The notes beneath the pieces were generated by a model that was not told where the DNA came from, searched no databases, and saw only the letters and a list, made by a program, of their open reading frames with translations. A stretch of DNA of 64,000 bases, taken from positions 124,001 to 188,000 of the forward strand of contig NZ_QJRP01000004.1 of NCBI RefSeq assembly GCF_003205295.1, in the 5' to 3' direction. This document shows, piece after piece, positions 54,736-63,602 of the stretch. Origin of the DNA: Pseudomonas mosselii. Lineage in GTDB: Bacteria; Pseudomonadota; Gammaproteobacteria; Pseudomonadales; Pseudomonadaceae. The translations under genes and the position numbers were made by a program. How positions within the stretch are numbered: position 1 is the stretch's first letter; the number at the start of each line of letters is the position of its first letter.

Positions 54736-56070
54736 TTATCCTCGAATGGCCCAGAAGGCCAGGTTCAGGCCGGGGAACTCGCCGGCGACGTAGAAGGCGA
54801 AACCACCGGAATGCTGCAGCTGCTTCCAGTGTTCGCTGCCCCGGTCGAGTTCGAAGTAGGTGGAGCCGGCATGGAACGGAATCTGCCGCGGCGCCACCGG
54901 CAGCGGCAGCAGGCCGATGCCCGGCAACTGCAGGTTGACCAGGTCGCGGATGTGCTCCACCGCGCCGATCTTGCTCTGCTGGCCGAAGCGGCTGCGCAGG
55001 GTCTCGCTGGGCACGTCGGCGCGCACCACCAGGACGAAGCTGGCGCTGTCGAGCAGGCTGCGGTCGGCCAGCATGCCGACATGGATGCCGTAGGCCTTCT
55101 CGACCAGCGGGATGGCCACGGCCTTGCTGTCGATCAGCATCGACAGGGCCTCGCGCAGGGCGGCCAGCACTGGTGCGAAGGTCGCCGCCAGGTCGTCGTG
55201 CTGGTACACCGGATATGCCTCGGGGCGGCGACCTTCGCGGGTAAAGGTGGCGAACTCGCCGGCCAGGGCCACCAGCTCGCTGTACAGCCGCTCGGGGTGC
55301 AGCGGCGTCAGCTGGTTGAGGTGCTCGACCAGCGGCTGGGCGCGGTTGACCAGTTGCAGCAGCATGAAATCGGCGATCTCCGAGGCACCGCCGTTGGCCG
55401 AGGCCACCACGCGCCCGGCCAGGGCCTCGCCGCGCTGGTGCAGCAGGCCGAGCAGCTCGCCACGGAAGCCTGACAGCAGGTTGCTGGCGGTCACGTCGAG
55501 CAGCGGCGGGATGTAGCTGTCATCCAGCACCAGGGCACGGTCGGCGCGCTTTTCCCGGATGCGCACCACGCCCAACGCGGCATAGTCGCTCAGGCCGTCC
55601 TCGGCGCGCAGCAGGCGCAGGGCGCGGCTGCCCAGGGCCAGTGGGGCCCGGTTCTCGAACGGGGCGTTGTCGTCGCGGACTTCGCTGATACGGCTGACAT
55701 AGCGCGCACCATCAGGTATTTCACCGTCATCGACGGTATCGCGGGCACCGGCGCGCTTGAGCGGCAGGCCCAGGTAAATCACCCCATTGCGCAGGTCGTC
55801 GGGTATCTCCAGCGGCGCGGGCGGCAGGTCGTCACGCGGGATGTCGAACGGAGTACCGTCCGGCAGCAGGCCACGGGCACTGAGGATCGCCAGCTTGCCC
55901 TGGGCCAGCAGGCCTTGGTCGACCAACAGCTCGGAAAAGCCCCAGGCGGCGGCGTGGAGCGGCCGGCTGCGAGCATCGACGAAGTTCTCCAGGTAGCGGT
56001 CGTGCTGCTGGAAGTGCTGGGTGGTGATGAACATCCCTTCCGACCAGACCACGCGATTGTTCCAGGACAT
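54736..56070 (-). CDS. tssK: T6SS baseplate protein TssK
   Basis: 444 aa. MSWNNRVVWSEGMFITTQHFQQHDRY is the conserved TssK start. The protein docks the baseplate onto the TssJLM membrane complex. Length and termini are complete. It is 15 bp downstream of tssJ. Confidence 0.97.
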   Translation of the reverse strand: MSWNNRVVWSEGMFITTQHFQQHDRYLENFVDARSRPLHAAAWGFSELLVDQGLLAQGKLAILSARGLLPDGTPFDIPRDDLPPAPLEIPDDLRNGVIYLGLPLKRAGARDTVDDGEIPDGARYVSRISEVRDDNAPFENRAPLALGSRALRLLRAEDGLSDYAALGVVRIREKRADRALVLDDSYIPPLLDVTASNLLSGFRGELLGLLHQRGEALAGRVVASANGGASEIADFMLLQLVNRAQPLVEHLNQLTPLHPERLYSELVALAGEFATFTREGRRPEAYPVYQHDDLAATFAPVLAALREALSMLIDSKAVAIPLVEKAYGIHVGMLADRSLLDSASFVLVVRADVPSETLRSRFGQQSKIGAVEHIRDLVNLQLPGIGLLPLPVAPRQIPFHAGSTYFELDRGSEHWKQLQHSGGFAFYVAGEFPGLNLAFWAIRG

Positions 56071-56085
56071 GGGTTCTCCGATTGC

Positions 56086-56586
56086 CTAGCGGGCAGGCTC
56101 AGGTTGTGGGGTGGCCACGGCGCTGCGCACGGCGCGCACATCGAGGCTGATCTGATAGTCGCGCGGCGGCACCGGCAGCACGCTGCGCCACTGGGCCTGG
56201 TCGACCTCGCGGTAGCCGACCACCAGGCCGACCTGGCGCGTGGCCGGGTCGAGCGGGCGCTCCAGGCGCAGTTGCTCGCCGGGCTGGAGCAGGACTTCGT
56301 CCTGGTCGATCAGGTCGGCGGCCAGGGTGGCCTGGGCGCGCTCGGCCAGGGCGAAATAGTCGGCGCGGGCGAAGGCGGCGCTGTTCTTCAGCTCGTAGAT
56401 GCGCACCCGCACCGGCGCGGGCGTGCCGCCGGCGCCGGGGTTGAGCCCGGCCGCGGCGCTGAAGTACAGGGTGATACCCGTGGCCGGTGGCGCCGCGTCG
56501 GTAACGGCGGGCTCGACCGGGCTGTCCTTGCTGCAGGCACTGAGCAGCACCATGGCCAGGGCTGCGATCAGTCTCGTTGCACTCAT
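56086..56586 (-). CDS. tssJ: T6SS outer-membrane lipoprotein TssJ
   Basis: 166 aa with a lipobox LLSAC near residue 18. The transthyretin-like body includes VRVRIYELKNSAAFARADYFAL and a tail PPRDYQISLDVRAV, typical of TssJ. The ATG at 56586 is favoured because GAGG lies a suitable distance upstream; a second ATG four codons earlier is possible. It is 49 bp after fha1. Confidence 0.93.
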   Translation of the reverse strand: MSATRLIAALAMVLLSACSKDSPVEPAVTDAAPPATGITLYFSAAAGLNPGAGGTPAPVRVRIYELKNSAAFARADYFALAERAQATLAADLIDQDEVLLQPGEQLRLERPLDPATRQVGLVVGYREVDQAQWRSVLPVPPRDYQISLDVRAVRSAVATPQPEPAR

Positions 56587-56635
56587 CCTCGTCCTCATGA
56601 CGTCCTGTGTTCTTCCTGTGCTCCGGGCGTTGGCC

Positions 56636-58009
56636 TCAGGAGCGTTGAATGCGTTGGCTATGGGCCTCGTAGGCGCGACTGAACTCGCGACCGAACAGGT
56701 CCTGGAAGTCGTCTTCGGCTTCCCGGGAAATCTGGCTGTAGAGCTCGGTGAACTGCTGCCAGCAGTGGGCCTGGCGCGAACCGCCGAACAGCTTGGCCAG
56801 CCCGGCGGCGGGCGCCAGGCGCTGCTCCAGACGGGCTGGTTCGAAGCGCTCGAGCAGGTGCTTGATGGCCGCCTCGACACCCGCCATCACTGCCAGCTGG
56901 TGGGCGCGCAGGTCGTCGAAGCTGTCGCGCACCGCCTGGTCCGGGGCCATGAATGCCTGGTTGCCCTCGCGCAGCAGCAACAGCAGCGCTTCGTCGGCAT
57001 TGGGGGCGAACTTCAGCGGGTTGTTGCGCACCGGGGCGATGGTGGTCTGCTGCATGCGGAACTCGCCCTTCAGGCTGCTGCGCGCGCGCAATACATCGAT
57101 CAGGCCTTCGACCATCAGGCGGTAGCTGCGCCCGACCGCCTCCATCTGCGCGGCGGCATCGGCCGCGTCGATGCGCAGGTGCTCGATGCCCGCGCCACGC
57201 AGGAAGGCCTGCAGCAAGGCATCGCTGGCGCCAGCCGGGTCGGGCGCAGGTGCCGATACGGCGGTGGGCGGCGGTACAGGCGTGACGACCGGTGCCAACG
57301 GCGCTACCGGCTCTGGCAGGGGCGGCGCGATGACAGGCGCAGGCCGGGGAGCAACGGCAGGCGCTTCGTCGAACAGGTTCCAGTCATCGGGGATCATGCC
57401 CGGCGCGGCGGGCATGGCGGCCGGCACTGGCGCGGGCGGCGGCGCCACCGGCGTGGGCGGACGGAAATCATGCTGCTGGGCAGGAACATGATCCGGCTGG
57501 CTGACCGGAGGCACGCTGGACGGGCCAAGAAAATCGAACAGGTCCGGCAGGGTGTCATGGCTCGAGGCCCCCTGCAGGAATGCGGCGGGCGCGCCGACGA
57601 TGGGCGCACTCGGGGCAGGCACCTGGTTGGCCATCAGGGCTTCGAAACTGTGGGCCTGCGGCTGCCCTGCGACCGGAATCGACAGGCCGGCATCGATGCG
57701 CGCCTGGATCTCGTAATCGCCAATTCGAATAACTTCGCCATCCATCAACGGCTCGCTGTTACCGCGACGCAGGCGAATACCGGCATGCACCAGTTCCACA
57801 CCGTTGGTGCTGTTATCGGTCAAGTAATAGCGGCCATCCTTGAACTGAATCACACAATGTTTCGAAGAAACAAGGCGTTCCGGATCGGGAAGTACCCAGT
57901 CATTATCCGCCGCACGACCCACGCTGATGGCACCGTTTTCCAGCAACTTCTCCGGGCATTGCCCAGGGGTGATCTTGTGATAACTGGTAATGGTCAGGCA
58001 AAGTGCCAT
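56636..58009 (-). CDS. fha1: T6SS FHA-domain scaffold protein Fha1 (TagH)
   Basis: 457 aa. The N-terminal FHA domain (about 20-100) shows ISVGRAADNDWVLPDPERLVSSKHCVI and DNSTNGVEL, the phosphothreonine-binding signature. A long Pro/Ala linker and a C-terminal T6SS FHA domain follow (AFLRGAGIEHLRIDAADA...). It is the PpkA/PppA substrate and TagF target. It starts at 58009 after GGAG in CAAGGAGGCG. First gene of the leftward operon. Confidence 0.94.
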   Translation of the reverse strand: MALCLTITSYHKITPGQCPEKLLENGAISVGRAADNDWVLPDPERLVSSKHCVIQFKDGRYYLTDNSTNGVELVHAGIRLRRGNSEPLMDGEVIRIGDYEIQARIDAGLSIPVAGQPQAHSFEALMANQVPAPSAPIVGAPAAFLQGASSHDTLPDLFDFLGPSSVPPVSQPDHVPAQQHDFRPPTPVAPPPAPVPAAMPAAPGMIPDDWNLFDEAPAVAPRPAPVIAPPLPEPVAPLAPVVTPVPPPTAVSAPAPDPAGASDALLQAFLRGAGIEHLRIDAADAAAQMEAVGRSYRLMVEGLIDVLRARSSLKGEFRMQQTTIAPVRNNPLKFAPNADEALLLLLREGNQAFMAPDQAVRDSFDDLRAHQLAVMAGVEAAIKHLLERFEPARLEQRLAPAAGLAKLFGGSRQAHCWQQFTELYSQISREAEDDFQDLFGREFSRAYEAHSQRIQRS

Positions 58010-58239
58010 CACGCCTCCTTGCATATATATGAAACACTCACACATCCATTTGAGTGGATTCGCGAGCCCGACCCCGCTTTCCGGCTAAACCCTTGTAAAT
58101 ACTGGGCATCACACCGAAATTCGCTTCCCGGAAAGGTCGTATTAAACCCTATCGGCAAGGCACTTTGATGGCACCTGACCAATGGACACGAATACCTGCC
58201 AACTGGTTCACAGTCGCCCTTCGCGGCGCGTAGCTTACC

Positions 58240-58268
58240 TTGACAGCAATTTGGAAATAAACCATAAA
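58240..58268 (+). promoter_or_regulatory. Sigma70 promoter candidate for the tssA operon
   Basis: TTGACA (58240-58245), 17-bp spacer, CATAAA (58263-58268). The -35 is perfect and the -10 matches at 4 of 6. The leader to the tssA GTG would be about 130 nt. Confidence 0.55.
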
Positions 58269-58291
58269 TGCGCAACTTAAGAGTGCCAAAG

Positions 58292-58310
58292 TGATATCAC
58301 GGTGATATCA
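58292..58310. promoter_or_regulatory. Tandem 8-bp palindromes, candidate operator
   Basis: TGATATCA occurs twice, separated by CGG, so the centres are 11 bp apart, one helical turn. The whole is nearly symmetrical and starts about 17 bp after the predicted start of transcription, a place suited to a repressor. Confidence 0.5.
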
Positions 58311-58406
58311 ACTTCGCATTCTTTGACAAGTTTGTGCGCCATTTCACATTTGCAACTTGGCGCAAACGACGCCCTCACCAAGGGCCGATATGGAGATCGA
58401 TTTCTG

Positions 58407-59441
58407 GTGAACTCACCGCAGCTGCTCGCCGCTGTTTCCGCAGACTTTCCGTGCGGCGACGACCTCGAATACGATGCCGATTTCCTGCAACTGGAACGTG
58501 ATGCCCAGGGCCGCCCCGAGCGTGTGATGGGCGACGCCGTGCAGCCGGCCGAGCCGCCGCAGTGGCGCGCCATCGAACAGTCCTGCACCGGTCTGCTGCA
58601 ACGCAGCAAGGACCTGCGCATCACCCACTTCCTGGTCCAGGCCAACCTGGCCCTGCATGGCCTGCCAGGCCTGGCCGCGAGCCTCGAGCTGATCCGCGAC
58701 CTGCTGGGCGAATACTGGCTGCACCTGCACCCGCAGCTGGACGCCGCCGACGACAACGACCCCACCGTACGGGTCAACGCCCTGGCCGGCCTTACCTGCG
58801 ACACCAACATCGCCCTGCTGCGCGACGCCGTGCTGGTGCGTTCGCGCACCTTCGGCCCGGTCACCCTGCGCGCCGCCCTGCATGCGGCGGGCGTGCAGCA
58901 CTTCGCCAGCGAGCAGTTGAGCGCCGAGGAACTGGCCGCCGCCCTGCGCGACGCCGACCCCGAGCAGCTCGCGCAATGCCGCCAGGCCCTGAAACTGGCC
59001 CGCGAAGCCCTGGACACCATCGAGAGCCGGGTCAACGACCAGGTCGGCTCGGCCAGCGGCGTCGACCTGTCCGCCCTGCGCCAGCCGCTGCGCCAGGTCC
59101 AGCAGGTGCTGACCGACTACAGCCCGGAAGGCTCGGCGCCCGTCGGCGCAAGCATGGACGAAGTGACAGCACTGGGCGCCAATGACGACCCACAGCCTGC
59201 CGCCGTCGCCGCGCCACGGCCCACGGCGCGCCCCGGCGAGGTGAACAGCCGCGACGACGTGCTGCAGAGCCTCGAACGCCTGCTCCAGTACTACGCCCGC
59301 CACGAGCCCTCCAGCCCGCTGCCGGTGCTGCTGCGCCGGGCGAAGAAGCTGGTCGACGCCGACTTCGCGACCATCGTCCGCGACCTGATCCCCGATGGCA
59401 TGTCGCAATTCGAGAACCTGCGTGGCCCGGAACACGACTGA
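58407..59441 (+). CDS. tssA: T6SS cap/assembly protein TssA
   Basis: 344 aa from a GTG with GGAG 11 nt upstream; the family begins with this NSPQLLAAVSADFPCGDDLEYD motif, so the frame extension to 58302 is not used. The ImpA_N domain (about 5-130) includes PQWRAIEQSCTGLLQRSKDLRITHFL. The C-terminal part has an EPSSPLPVLLRRAKKLVDADF segment. TssA coordinates sheath and tube polymerisation. First gene of the rightward operon. Confidence 0.93.
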   Translation: MNSPQLLAAVSADFPCGDDLEYDADFLQLERDAQGRPERVMGDAVQPAEPPQWRAIEQSCTGLLQRSKDLRITHFLVQANLALHGLPGLAASLELIRDLLGEYWLHLHPQLDAADDNDPTVRVNALAGLTCDTNIALLRDAVLVRSRTFGPVTLRAALHAAGVQHFASEQLSAEELAAALRDADPEQLAQCRQALKLAREALDTIESRVNDQVGSASGVDLSALRQPLRQVQQVLTDYSPEGSAPVGASMDEVTALGANDDPQPAAVAAPRPTARPGEVNSRDDVLQSLERLLQYYARHEPSSPLPVLLRRAKKLVDADFATIVRDLIPDGMSQFENLRGPEHD

Positions 59442-59514
59442 CGTCATTCCGGCCGCCTAAACACCGACGCCCGCAACAAGCAGAGCCGCCGTACCGGCGA
59501 CCAGGAGGAACAAC

Positions 59515-60030
59515 GTGGCGAAAGACAGCTCCCAGAAATTCATCGCGCGCAACCGTGCGCCGCGAGTGCAGATCGAATACGACGTCGAGCTGTACGGCGC
59601 CGAGAAGAAGGTCCAGCTGCCCTTCGTCATGGGCGTGCTCTCGGACCTCGCCGGCAAGCCCGCCGAGCCGCTGCCGGCGGTGGCCGACCGCAAGTTCCTG
59701 GAGATCGACGTCGACAACTTCGACTCGCGCTTGAAGGCCATGAAGCCCCGCGTGGCGTTCAACGTGCCCAACGAGCTGACCGGTGAAGGCAACCTGAGCC
59801 TGGACATCACCTTCGAGAGCATGGACGACTTCAGCCCCGCCGCCGTGGCACGCAAGGTCGATGCCCTGAACCAGCTGCTCGAAGCCCGTACCCAGCTGGC
59901 CAACCTGCTGACCTACATGGACGGCAAGACCGGCGCCGAGGACATCATCCTCAAGGCCATCAAGGACCCGGCCCTGCTCCAGGCCCTGGCCAGCGCGCCG
60001 AAACCTGCCGACACCGAGCCGAAGGCCTGA
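59515..60030 (+). CDS. tssB: T6SS contractile sheath small subunit TssB
   Basis: 171 aa from a GTG behind AGGAGG. KFIARNRAPRVQIEYDVELYGAEKKVQLPFVMGVLSDLAG is the conserved TssB/VipA start. It forms the sheath with TssC. 11 bp before tssC. Confidence 0.97.
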   Translation: MAKDSSQKFIARNRAPRVQIEYDVELYGAEKKVQLPFVMGVLSDLAGKPAEPLPAVADRKFLEIDVDNFDSRLKAMKPRVAFNVPNELTGEGNLSLDITFESMDDFSPAAVARKVDALNQLLEARTQLANLLTYMDGKTGAEDIILKAIKDPALLQALASAPKPADTEPKA

Positions 60031-60041
60031 GGAGACCGACC

Positions 60042-61535
60042 ATGAACGATCCGTTGCGCGACAGCCAGGCCCCCCAGGCGGCCACCCAGGACCCGAGCGA
60101 GTTCGCCAGCCTCCTGCTGCAGGAATTCAAGCCCAAGACCGAGCGGGCCAAGGAAGCCGTCGAGAGCGCCGTGCGCACCCTCGCCGAGCAGGCCCTGGCG
60201 CAGACCAACCTGGTGTCCAACGATGCCATCGGCTCGATCGAGCAGATCATTGCCGCCATCGACGCCAAGCTCACCGCCCAGGTCAACCAGATCATCCACC
60301 ACGATGACTTCCAGAAGCTGGAAAGCGCCTGGCGCGGCCTGCACTACCTGGTCAACAACACCGAGAGCGACGAGCAGCTGAAAATCCGCGTGCTCAACAT
60401 CTCGAAGAACGACCTGCACAAGACCCTGAAGAAATTCAAGGGCACCGCCTGGGACCAGAGCCCGGTGTTCAAGAAGCTCTACGAAGAGGAATACGGCCAG
60501 TTCGGTGGCGAGCCCTACGGCTGCCTGGTGGGCGACTACTACTTCGACCAGTCGCCACCCGATGTCGAGCTGCTGGGCGAAGTGTCCAAGGTCTGCGCCT
60601 CTATGCATGCGCCGTTCATCTCCGCCGCCTCGCCGACGGTGATGGGCATGGGCTCGTGGCAGGAGCTGTCCAACCCGCGCGACCTGACCAAGATCTTCAC
60701 CACCCCGGAATACGCCGGCTGGCGCTCGCTGCGCGAATCGGAAGACTCGCGCTACATCGGCCTGACCATGCCGCGCTTCCTGGCGCGCCTGCCCTACGGC
60801 GCCAAGACCGACCCGGTGGAGGCCTTCGCCTTCGAGGAAGACACCGACGGCGCCGACAGCAGCAAGTACACCTGGGCCAACGCCGCCTATGCCATGGCGG
60901 TGAACATCAACCGCTCGTTCAAGCACTACGGCTGGTGCTCGCGAATCCGCGGCGTGGAATCCGGCGGTGAAGTCGAAGGCCTGCCGGCGCACACCTTCCC
61001 CACCGACGACGGTGGCGTGGACATGAAGTGCCCGACCGAGATCGCCATCTCGGATCGCCGCGAGGCGGAGCTGGCCAAGAACGGCTTCATGCCGCTGCTG
61101 CACAAGAAAAACACCGACTTCGCCGCCTTCATCGGCGCGCAGTCGCTGCAGAAGCCGGCCGAATACGACGATCCGGACGCCACCGCCAACGCCAACCTGG
61201 CCGCGCGCCTGCCGTACCTGTTCGCCACCTGCCGCTTCGCCCATTACCTGAAGTGCATCGTTCGCGACAAGATCGGCTCGTTCAAGGAAAAGGACGAGAT
61301 GCAGCGCTGGCTGCAGGACTGGATCCTCAACTACGTCGACGGCGACCCGGCGCACTCCACCGAGACCACCAAGGCCCAGCACCCGCTGGCGGCCGCCGAA
61401 GTGGTGGTCGAGGAAGTCGAAGGCAACCCGGGTTACTACAACTCGCGCTTCTACCTGCGCCCGCACTACCAGCTCGAAGGGCTGACCGTGTCGCTGCGCC
61501 TGGTGTCGAAGCTGCCTTCGGCCAAAGGGGCCTGA
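60042..61535 (+). CDS. tssC: T6SS contractile sheath large subunit TssC
   Basis: 497 aa. LESAWRGLHYLVNNTESDEQLKIRVLNISK, FGGEPYGCLVGDYYFDQSPPDVELL and a C-terminal YNSRFYLRPHYQLEGLTVSLRLVSKLP match TssC/VipB. It makes up most of the sheath wall. A REP pair follows in the 155-bp gap to hcp. Confidence 0.97.
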   Translation: MNDPLRDSQAPQAATQDPSEFASLLLQEFKPKTERAKEAVESAVRTLAEQALAQTNLVSNDAIGSIEQIIAAIDAKLTAQVNQIIHHDDFQKLESAWRGLHYLVNNTESDEQLKIRVLNISKNDLHKTLKKFKGTAWDQSPVFKKLYEEEYGQFGGEPYGCLVGDYYFDQSPPDVELLGEVSKVCASMHAPFISAASPTVMGMGSWQELSNPRDLTKIFTTPEYAGWRSLRESEDSRYIGLTMPRFLARLPYGAKTDPVEAFAFEEDTDGADSSKYTWANAAYAMAVNINRSFKHYGWCSRIRGVESGGEVEGLPAHTFPTDDGGVDMKCPTEIAISDRREAELAKNGFMPLLHKKNTDFAAFIGAQSLQKPAEYDDPDATANANLAARLPYLFATCRFAHYLKCIVRDKIGSFKEKDEMQRWLQDWILNYVDGDPAHSTETTKAQHPLAAAEVVVEEVEGNPGYYNSRFYLRPHYQLEGLTVSLRLVSKLPSAKGA

Positions 61536-61551
61536 CAGATCCGAGGCCCTT

Positions 61552-61640
61552 CTGTGGGAGCGGGTTCACCCGCGAACAAGGGCGAAGCCCTTGCCATGCA
61601 CCGCGTGGCCTGCTTCGCGGGTAAACCCGCTCCCACAGGA
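61552..61640. repeat. Inverted REP-type pair between tssC and hcp
   Basis: TGTGGGAGCGGGTTCACCCG... with its inverted partner ending GGGTAAACCCGCTCCCACA. The stem is over 20 bp and lies inside the T6SS operon, upstream of hcp. Confidence 0.9.
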
Positions 61641-61690
61641 CTGCACCGTCCCACTACTACCGCTAACCGACGCGAAATCCCGAGGACATC

Positions 61691-62179
61691 ATGGCTGTAG
61701 ATATTTTCATCAAGATCGGCGACATCAAGGGTGAGTCCCACGACAAGGCCCACAAGGACGAAATCGACGTGCTCAACTGGAGCTGGGGCATGTCCCAGTC
61801 CGGCAACATGCACCTGGGCAGCGGCGGCGGCTCGGGCAAGGTCAACATCCAGGACCTGTCGATCACCAAGTACATCGACAAGTCCAGTCCCAACCTGATG
61901 GCCCACTGCTCTAGCGGCAAGCACATCGACAAGGTCAAGCTGACCGTGCGCAAGGCTGGTGGCGAAAGCCAGGTCGAGTACCTGATCATCAACCTCGAAG
62001 AGGTCATCATCAGCTCGCTGAGCACCGGCGGCTCGGGCAGCGACGACCGCCTGACCGAGAACGTGACCCTGAACTTCGCCAAGGTCACCGTCGACTATCA
62101 GCCGCAGAAAGCCGACGGCACCAAGGAAGGCGGCCCGATCAAGTACGGCTGGAACATCCGCTCCAACGTCAAGATCTGA
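61691..62179 (+). CDS. hcp: T6SS tube protein Hcp
   Basis: 162 aa. MAVDIFIKIGDIKGESHDKAHKDEIDVLNWSWG is the Hcp1-type start. KYIDKSSPNLMAHCSSGKHIDKVKLTVRKAGG and a C-terminal YGWNIRSNVKI complete the fold. It forms hexameric rings of the inner tube and carries small effectors. It is flanked by strong hairpins on both sides (61552-61640 and 62186-62216). Confidence 0.97.
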   Translation: MAVDIFIKIGDIKGESHDKAHKDEIDVLNWSWGMSQSGNMHLGSGGGSGKVNIQDLSITKYIDKSSPNLMAHCSSGKHIDKVKLTVRKAGGESQVEYLIINLEEVIISSLSTGGSGSDDRLTENVTLNFAKVTVDYQPQKADGTKEGGPIKYGWNIRSNVKI

Positions 62180-62185
62180 CCGACC

Positions 62186-62216
62186 GCGCCCGCGCCGCCC
62201 CAGGCAGCGCGGGCGC
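62186..62216 (+). terminator. GC-rich hairpin after hcp
   Basis: Perfect 10-bp stem GCGCCCGCGC / GCGCGGGCGC with an 11-nt loop, followed by CCTTCCCC. It is a probable attenuator or 3'-end stabiliser of hcp mRNA rather than a full terminator, because the operon continues. Confidence 0.65.
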
Positions 62217-62251
62217 CCTTCCCCACGCCTCACCCGCCCACGGTGAACATC

Positions 62252-62686
62252 ATGGCCAAGCCTTCTTTCATCAACCTGTGGAATGCCTATCCGAAAGTGT
62301 CCTCGCCCTGCGATGGTCCGTGGGACAACCAATGCGCCATCCGCATGAGCATCGCGCTCAACGGCGAGATGAGCCTCAAGGTCAACAAATCGACCTATAC
62401 CGAACCCAAGTGCGCCCATGGCCATGCCCGTGGCGCCGAATCCCTGGCCAACTGGCTGGAGCGCCAGCTGGGACGCCCGCAGCGCATCGGCGGCAGCGCC
62501 CAGGAGCGCGACAAGTTCAAGGCCAAGACCGGGATCATCTTCTACAAGGACTGCTTCGCCCGCACTGGGCAAAGCCAGGAAAACCGCACGGGCGACCATA
62601 TCGACCTGTGGAACCGCGGCCTGACCAAAGGCTTCTCCGATCAGAACTACCAGTCGAAACAGGTCTGGTTCTGGGAGCTGACATGA
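62252..62686 (+). CDS. tae4: T6SS peptidoglycan amidase effector, Tae4 type
   Basis: 144 aa. The NlpC/P60-like catalytic Cys28 lies in DNQCAIRMS and the His at about 116 in GDHIDLWN, the Tae4 pattern, with Trp10 and the aromatic C-terminus (QVWFWELT) also typical. Tae4 enzymes cut the gamma-D-glutamyl-DAP bond in target cells. There is no signal peptide, as expected for Hcp-delivered cargo. The ATG at 62252 has GGTGA 6 nt upstream; a GTG three codons earlier is possible. It overlaps the next gene by 4 bp. Confidence 0.9.
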   Translation: MAKPSFINLWNAYPKVSSPCDGPWDNQCAIRMSIALNGEMSLKVNKSTYTEPKCAHGHARGAESLANWLERQLGRPQRIGGSAQERDKFKAKTGIIFYKDCFARTGQSQENRTGDHIDLWNRGLTKGFSDQNYQSKQVWFWELT

Positions 62687-63093
62687 AGCGCGTGGCCTTG
62701 GCCGGCGCCCTGCTGCTGGCCTTGAGCGCCTGCGCCGACGCCGAACTGCTGGACCAGGCGAACCTGGGCGGGCAGTCCGTGAAGCTGACCGAGAACGCCG
62801 GCCAATGCGTGCTCGATCGCGGCGAACAGCGTCTGGCGCTGGACATGCCATGGCCCTGCGGCCTGAGCCCCGATCGCGCCGGCAAGGCCCGGGTCGAGCA
62901 GTTCGACGGTGTGCCGATCGTGCTGGTGACCCATGTGCAGCCACACCCGACGCTCAAGGGCGAATGCCTGAAGACCTCGCGCGCCGTGCGCCTGACCCCG
63001 GACGGCCTGGAAGCCTCCACGCCGGCGCCGAGCGCGTCCTGCGACACCGGTTTCGAAGACCAGAAAATGTTCACAGGGATGTTCCAGTGGTAG
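62683..63093 (+). CDS. Lipoprotein, probable immunity protein of the Tae4-type amidase
   Basis: 136 aa with an N-terminal signal and lipobox LSAC (Cys at about 17), so it should reach the periplasm where the amidase acts. The body has several Cys residues (QCVLDRG, WPCGLS, GECLK, SCDTG) that may form disulfides. The 4-bp overlap with the effector gene supports an effector-immunity pair. I do not recognise it as a standard Tai4 sequence. Confidence 0.7.
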   Translation: MKRVALAGALLLALSACADAELLDQANLGGQSVKLTENAGQCVLDRGEQRLALDMPWPCGLSPDRAGKARVEQFDGVPIVLVTHVQPHPTLKGECLKTSRAVRLTPDGLEASTPAPSASCDTGFEDQKMFTGMFQW

Positions 63094-63602
63094 CCGAGAT
63101 CGCCACCCGCGACCGCCTGCAGCCCTCGCTGCTGGATCGCCTGACCGACGACGACCCGGGCAACCCGCAGGAAGCCCCCGACAAGCGCGTGCTCAGCCTG
63201 CAGCAGCTCAAGGCCTCGGTGCTGCGCGACCTGGCCTGGCTGCTCAACACCACTTCGTTGCTCGACACCGGCGCCACGCTGAATTCTCCGGCCGGTGCAT
63301 CGGTGATCAACTACGGCCTGCCGGCCCTGGCCGGCAACAGCGCGTCGAACATCGACCTCAACGCGCTCGAACGCATCATCCACCAGGCCATCGCCACCTA
63401 CGAGCCGCGCATCCTCGCCCATACCCTGAAGGTGCGCGCCCAGGCCGCGCCCGGCGAGATGAACGCCAACGCCCTGAGCTTCGAGATCGAAGGCGACCTG
63501 TGGGCCCAGCCGGCGGCCCTGCCGCTGCTGCTGCAGACCGACGTGGACCTGGAGTCCGGGCACGTGCGCGTGGCCCCCGCCGACCGTCGGAGACGCGCAT
63601 GA
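63087..63602 (+). CDS. tssE: T6SS baseplate protein TssE
   Basis: 171 aa from a GTG with GGGA 8 nt upstream, overlapping the immunity gene stop by 7 bp. [16 protein letters not shown] and [18 protein letters not shown] are the gp25-like start. [27 protein letters not shown] is the conserved end. It is a lysozyme-domain-free gp25 homologue in the baseplate. Confidence 0.94.
   Translation: MVAEIATRDRLQPSLLDRLTDDDPGNPQEAPDKRVLSLQQLKASVLRDLAWLLNTTSLLDTGATLNSPAGASVINYGLPALAGNSASNIDLNALERIIHQAIATYEPRILAHTLKVRAQAAPGEMNANALSFEIEGDLWAQPAALPLLLQTDVDLESGHVRVAPADRRRRA

Larger units (their letters stand above)
58010..58406. promoter_or_regulatory. Divergent control region between fha1 and tssA
   Basis: 397 bp without a gene, AT-rich against its surroundings. 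It contains a consensus-like plus-strand promoter at 58240-58268, a second TTGACA at 58323-58328 with no clear -10, and a tandem TGATATCA pair at 58292-58310. No sigma54 site with a proper GG/GC arrangement was found. It probably drives both halves of the T6SS cluster. Confidence 0.7.

Noticed and set aside
58340..58380. Sigma54 promoter (GG-N10-GC near 58363)
   Set aside because: The GG/GC spacing is met by chance, but the -12 part lacks TTGC and the -24 part lacks TGGCAC.
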